From: Bacteroidales bacterium
GTDB taxonomy: Bacteria; Bacteroidota; Bacteroidia; Bacteroidales; UBA932
NCBI GenBank assembly: GCA_017439305.1
Contig: JAFSJK010000053.1
Span: 1-64,000, forward strand
Length of the DNA stretch: 64,000 nt
Direction: 5' to 3'
In this document: piece after piece, positions 60,896-64,000 of the stretch
Layout of the letters: each line of letters opens with the position of its first letter
Position numbering within the stretch: position 1 is the first letter of the stretch
Notes under the pieces: model-generated
The model's input: the letters and a program-made list of their open reading frames with translations, nothing else
Databases searched by the model: none
Told to the model about the DNA's origin: nothing
Translations under genes and position numbers: made by a program

Positions 60896-62728
60896 ATGAA
60901 ACAGCTACTGTCCAGCCTTGTCCTATTCCTGCTCGTCGCAGCCTGTACGGCTCCGGCGCCGGAACCTTCCCTGACCCTGGAAGGAGCGGACTCCTATTCC
61001 GTCTCCGCCGGGGGCGGAACGGTTTCCATCTCCTTCTCCACCAATCAGGAAGACTGGGGGTTCGACGTGGGAAGTGCCTCCTGGCTTTCCGGCAGCAAGG
61101 GAAAATCCAACCTCATCCTGACGGCTGCGGCGAATGAAGAAACCATTCCCCGCAGCGCAAAGGTCCGCATCTTTGCACCGGCGACAGGCTCTCCCCAAGC
61201 CTCCGCAATGGTCACGGTTTCCCAGTCCGGATCCATTTTCGTCCCCGAACTGTCGCTGGATTGCGGCAAGGAACTGACTCTTTCCGCTGAAAAGCAGGCC
61301 TATTCCATCACCATCCAGACGAATATGCCCACTTGGGAATATGAACTGGATGGAAACTGGCTGGAAGCTTTCGCCTCAGGCAACATCCTTACCCTCTCCG
61401 TTCCGGAAAACACAAAGGACGTGGACCGGGAAGCCCATATTACGGTCTATGCCCCGAGCCGGAAAGTCTATGAAATGACAGCGAGTGTGAGCATCATCCA
61501 GAAAGGTTCCGACATTACGTATGAATTGGAAAATCTCAGTGAGAAGGAGACTTCCAATTCTTATCTGATTACCCATAACGGGGTGTTTGAGTTCAAGGCA
61601 ACCGTCCGTGGCAACGGCATCGCGTGCGAGGGTCTCAAAGAACCCGCCGCCCTTTCCCCGTCCGGAGCGAAACTGGTCTGGCAGACCAGGAAAGGACTCA
61701 TTTCCTCCGTTTCCCTGGAAGGGGAGAATATCCGTTTTGAAACCACCAAAGGTACAGGAAACGCACTCATCGCTGCTACCAACGCCTCCGGGGACATCAT
61801 CTGGAGCTGGCATATTTGGAAACCCGAGGAGGAAGTCCTCGAACTTCCCGTTGAATCGGGCGTGACGGCGATGAACCTCAATCTCGGTGCCCTGATGGAG
61901 AATCCGAACGACGTATCCTCTTACGGCCTCCTCTATCAATGGGGCCGGAAAGACCCGCTTCCGGGATCTCCGATTCTCAATGAGGGAACCACCTACACGA
62001 AGAACCTCGAAGTATACGACATCGACGGAAATCCGGTCAAGATCGGCTCCACTAGCATGTACGATACGAAAAACAATACCCTGGCCTATTCCATCTCGCA
62101 TCCGACGGTCTGCATCAGCAACAATGCCCAGTACAGCACCAGCCCCGACTGGCTCCGCCCGGCCGAAAGCAACACGGCGCTGTGGGGCAATCCGAAGGGT
62201 ACCGTCCGGGAAGAAGGCGTTTATGTAAACAAGGGAACAAAGACCTACTACGATCCCTGTCCGATTGGCTGGCGGGTTCCCGACCCCCAGACCTTCCGCC
62301 ACATCACTTCCTCCGGAGGATTTACCTGGGCGAGCGGTGAAACGGAAGGCGAAATGCACTGGTACGACCTGGGCGGCGAGGCGGAATTCGCGGCACAGGA
62401 TTTGAACGGCGACGGATGGATCAACCTGCTGGATTTCCAGAATGGATGGCATCTCATCCTGGACCGGACTTCGGGGACAGCTTCCTACTTCCCCGCCACG
62501 ACCCGGTATAACGGCCAATATGCCATGTTCATGGGCAGCATGGTGGGTTTGTGGGGGAATTATTGGACCAATGCCCCCAGCCTGGACAATGACCTGAAAG
62601 ATACGTACCGGGGAGCCGCCCTGGCCTTCGGTATCAAGGAATATACGGGAGAATGGTCTTTCTCCGTTTCTCCTGTCTCCAACGGAGGGCGCGCTGACGC
62701 CTACGCCATCCGTTGCATAAAGGATTAA
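60896..62728 (+). CDS. BACON-domain lipoprotein with C-terminal FISUMP domain
   Basis: 610 residues from the ATG at 60896, opening the lipoprotein signal (LLVAAC, Cys about 16); longer readings begin inside the upstream terminator. Two BACON-type repeats (about 25-110 and 125-215) have ISFSTNQEDWGFDVGSASWL, ILTAAANEETIPRSAKVRIFA and ITIQTNMPTWEYELDGNWLEA. A middle beta region is followed by FISUMP (about 310-608): YGLLYQWGRKDPLPGSP, YDPCPIGWRVPDPQTF, GGRADAYAIRCIKD. BACON domains bind carbohydrate or mucin in some Bacteroidetes proteins. It heads the transcription unit that includes the subtilase. Confidence 0.85.
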   Translation: MKQLLSSLVLFLLVAACTAPAPEPSLTLEGADSYSVSAGGGTVSISFSTNQEDWGFDVGSASWLSGSKGKSNLILTAAANEETIPRSAKVRIFAPATGSPQASAMVTVSQSGSIFVPELSLDCGKELTLSAEKQAYSITIQTNMPTWEYELDGNWLEAFASGNILTLSVPENTKDVDREAHITVYAPSRKVYEMTASVSIIQKGSDITYELENLSEKETSNSYLITHNGVFEFKATVRGNGIACEGLKEPAALSPSGAKLVWQTRKGLISSVSLEGENIRFETTKGTGNALIAATNASGDIIWSWHIWKPEEEVLELPVESGVTAMNLNLGALMENPNDVSSYGLLYQWGRKDPLPGSPILNEGTTYTKNLEVYDIDGNPVKIGSTSMYDTKNNTLAYSISHPTVCISNNAQYSTSPDWLRPAESNTALWGNPKGTVREEGVYVNKGTKTYYDPCPIGWRVPDPQTFRHITSSGGFTWASGETEGEMHWYDLGGEAEFAAQDLNGDGWINLLDFQNGWHLILDRTSGTASYFPATTRYNGQYAMFMGSMVGLWGNYWTNAPSLDNDLKDTYRGAALAFGIKEYTGEWSFSVSPVSNGGRADAYAIRCIKD

Positions 62729-62740
62729 AAGAACAAGAAG

Positions 62741-63403
62741 ATGAAGAAGTTTTTATTGGCGGTCCTCTGCTTCGCCGCCGCTCTCACCCTCCGGGCCCAG
62801 GAGTATTCCACCAGCTGGCCCTATCTGTATCCGGAATTCAAGGAGGGAACGGTCTATCTGACCGACGGTTCCAAACTCGTTTTCAACCTGAACGTGCATA
62901 TCCTGCACGGAAGGCTCCATTATCTGGACAAAGGCGTGATCAAGGAAGCCGTTCCTGACAACCTGCTCCTCGTGAAGATCGGAGAAGATGAATACATGAA
63001 CGTCGGTGGCAGCGTGATGAAAGTGGTTGCCAAAAACGACAAGGGATTCGTCGCGGTCCTCCAGCTCGGCGATTTCGACCGGCTGCGGGATACCGGCGGA
63101 GCCTATGGTTCCTCCACCACCAGTTCCGCCACCCGGAGGCTCACTTCCATCGACGTGGCCGGAAAGGTGAATCAGAATCACATGGAACTGTGGGAAAGCC
63201 GCCACAACGGCGAAACGGTGGACCTGAAGGAATCCTACTATATCGTCACCCCCGGCAAAACCGTGGAAGCCACGCAGAAAGCCATCCGGGAAACCCTGGA
63301 CGACGCCGGAAAGGATGCTTTCAAGAAATGGCTCAAAGAGAATAAGATCAAATGGAAGAATCCCGAGAGTCTCCTGACCCTGACGGACTTCCTCAACCAA
63401 TAG
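62741..63403 (+). CDS. Exported hypothetical protein
   Basis: 220 residues with a signal peptide (cleavage near LRAQ). It is not recognised. The N-terminal 100 residues are beta-rich (YPEFKEGTVYLTDGSKLVFNLNVHILHGRLHYLDKG) and the C-terminus helical and lysine-rich (KDAFKKWLKENKIKWKNPES). It starts 12 bp after the BACON/FISUMP gene and 4 bp before the subtilase gene, so it may be an accessory periplasmic protein for one of them. Confidence 0.75.
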   Translation: MKKFLLAVLCFAAALTLRAQEYSTSWPYLYPEFKEGTVYLTDGSKLVFNLNVHILHGRLHYLDKGVIKEAVPDNLLLVKIGEDEYMNVGGSVMKVVAKNDKGFVAVLQLGDFDRLRDTGGAYGSSTTSSATRRLTSIDVAGKVNQNHMELWESRHNGETVDLKESYYIVTPGKTVEATQKAIRETLDDAGKDAFKKWLKENKIKWKNPESLLTLTDFLNQ

Positions 63404-63407
63404 AACT

Positions 63408-64000
63408 ATGAGAAAATCACTGATTTGGACGACGGCGATTCTGGGAATGGCGGTCATATCCGCCTGCACCCGGGAAGCCGACCGTCCCGGTATCGAAACC
63501 GATTCCGCTCTCTCCCGGGTATACGGCATCCAGGCCGACGATGAAAACCTGATTCAGGGAGAGATGATTGTCCGCCTGACACAGGATCTTTCCGACCTGG
63601 TCGAAGCCCAGACGGGCGAAGACGGGGAAGTGCGGGTGGACAAGGTCCCTGCCCTGAAATCACCGGCACAGACTATCGACGTCCGCTCGATGCGGCGTCT
63701 TTTCCCCTATGCGGGAAAATTCGAGGAAAGAACCCGTAAGGAAGGGCTTCATCTTTGGTACAAGGTGACCTTCGACGAGAAGGAGCCGCTGACCCGCGCC
63801 GCTTCCGAATTCGTCGGCCTGGATGGCGTGGACATCGTGGAACTCAATCCCAAAATCGAAATTGTCGGTAATCCGGAAGTCGTGGGATACGTATCCGCAA
63901 GAACGGCCGGAATCACGCAGAATGCAGCCCTGCCCTTCAACGATCCGCAACTGTCCAAACAATGGCATTATTACAATGACGGAACGGCCGCCAGCGCCCA
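63408..64000 (+). CDS. Subtilisin-like S8 serine protease, partial (N-terminal part)
   Basis: The ATG at 63408 opens about 197 residues running off the window. A lipoprotein signal (VISACTREADRP, Cys20) is followed by a propeptide-like stretch and then ALPFNDPQLSKQWHYYNDG, the segment that immediately precedes the catalytic domain in Bacteroidetes S8 peptidases. The catalytic residues lie beyond the window. Predicted surface or periplasmic endoprotease; together with the second SusCD it points to protein use. Confidence 0.82.
   Translation, partial: MRKSLIWTTAILGMAVISACTREADRPGIETDSALSRVYGIQADDENLIQGEMIVRLTQDLSDLVEAQTGEDGEVRVDKVPALKSPAQTIDVRSMRRLFPYAGKFEERTRKEGLHLWYKVTFDEKEPLTRAASEFVGLDGVDIVELNPKIEIVGNPEVVGYVSARTAGITQNAALPFNDPQLSKQWHYYNDGTAASA

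Noticed and set aside
1-64000. CRISPR arrays, tRNA or rRNA genes, insertion sequences and prophage genes
   Set aside because: No regularly spaced repeats, cloverleaf genes, transposase or integrase motifs, or phage structural genes were seen on either strand.

Overview
The window is chromosomal DNA from a high-GC member of the Bacteroidales. The evidence is the SusC/SusD pairs, a fused SecDF, S46 dipeptidyl-peptidase, FISUMP/BACON/fimbrillin lipoproteins, DUF4876/DUF6850 proteins, and promoters of the Bacteroidetes type (TTTG, about 19 bp, TAnnTTTG). The exact genus cannot be fixed from this sequence; a gut or rumen lineage is plausible. No tRNA, rRNA, CRISPR array, transposase or phage gene was seen.

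Layout. 1-0.8 kb: start of the str ribosomal operon (rpsL, rpsG) on the minus strand. 0.8-4 kb: GH88 unsaturated glucuronidase and a heparinase II/III-like lyase. 4-7.3 kb, minus strand: MBOAT O-acyltransferase with an SGNH partner, a GNAT protein and an exported nitroreductase. 7.4-15.4 kb: compact five-gene operon (GH2, S9 DPP4-like peptidase, RsiV-like lipoprotein, phosphoribosyltransferase-like protein, cytosine permease). 15.4-17.1 kb, minus strand: MGMT-CutC-RidA. 17.2-19.6 kb: a membrane LytTR regulator and a PD40 envelope protein. 19.8-22.7 kb: secDF. 22.8-33.2 kb, minus strand: a six-gene outer-membrane locus (TonB receptor, DUF4876, two DUF6850 barrels, fimbrillin/FISUMP lipoprotein, DPP7-like S46 peptidase). 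33.3-43.3 kb: an ECF sigma/anti-sigma controlled arabinoside-type PUL (SusC with STN domain, SusD, GH51-like, GH43-like). 43.3-48.7 kb, minus strand: sufS, a sufE-sufT fusion, folK, glyS and a serpin, apparently co-transcribed. 48.7-53.1 kb: ruvA, mnmG, ybeY, hflX. 53.5-64 kb: a second SusC/SusD system with a long structured leader, followed by surface lipoproteins and the start of a subtilase.

Two themes connect the genes. One is polymer capture at the cell surface: glycan degradation (GH88, PL, GH2, GH51, GH43) alongside protein and peptide use (S9, S46, S8 peptidases, a second SusCD pair with no glycosidase, and a serpin that may protect the surface from host proteases). The other is chromosome biology around ruvA-mnmG: three near-perfect parS-like 16-mers lie within 2.1 kb.

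The least explained signals are: the parS-like cluster; two perfect 22-23 bp hairpins with unrelated stems but the same loop (TCC-GA(n)-GTC), both between convergent genes; the DUF4876/DUF6850 outer-membrane locus; a phosphoribosyltransferase-like family coupled to a nucleobase permease; and a set of genes whose promoters imply leaderless mRNAs.
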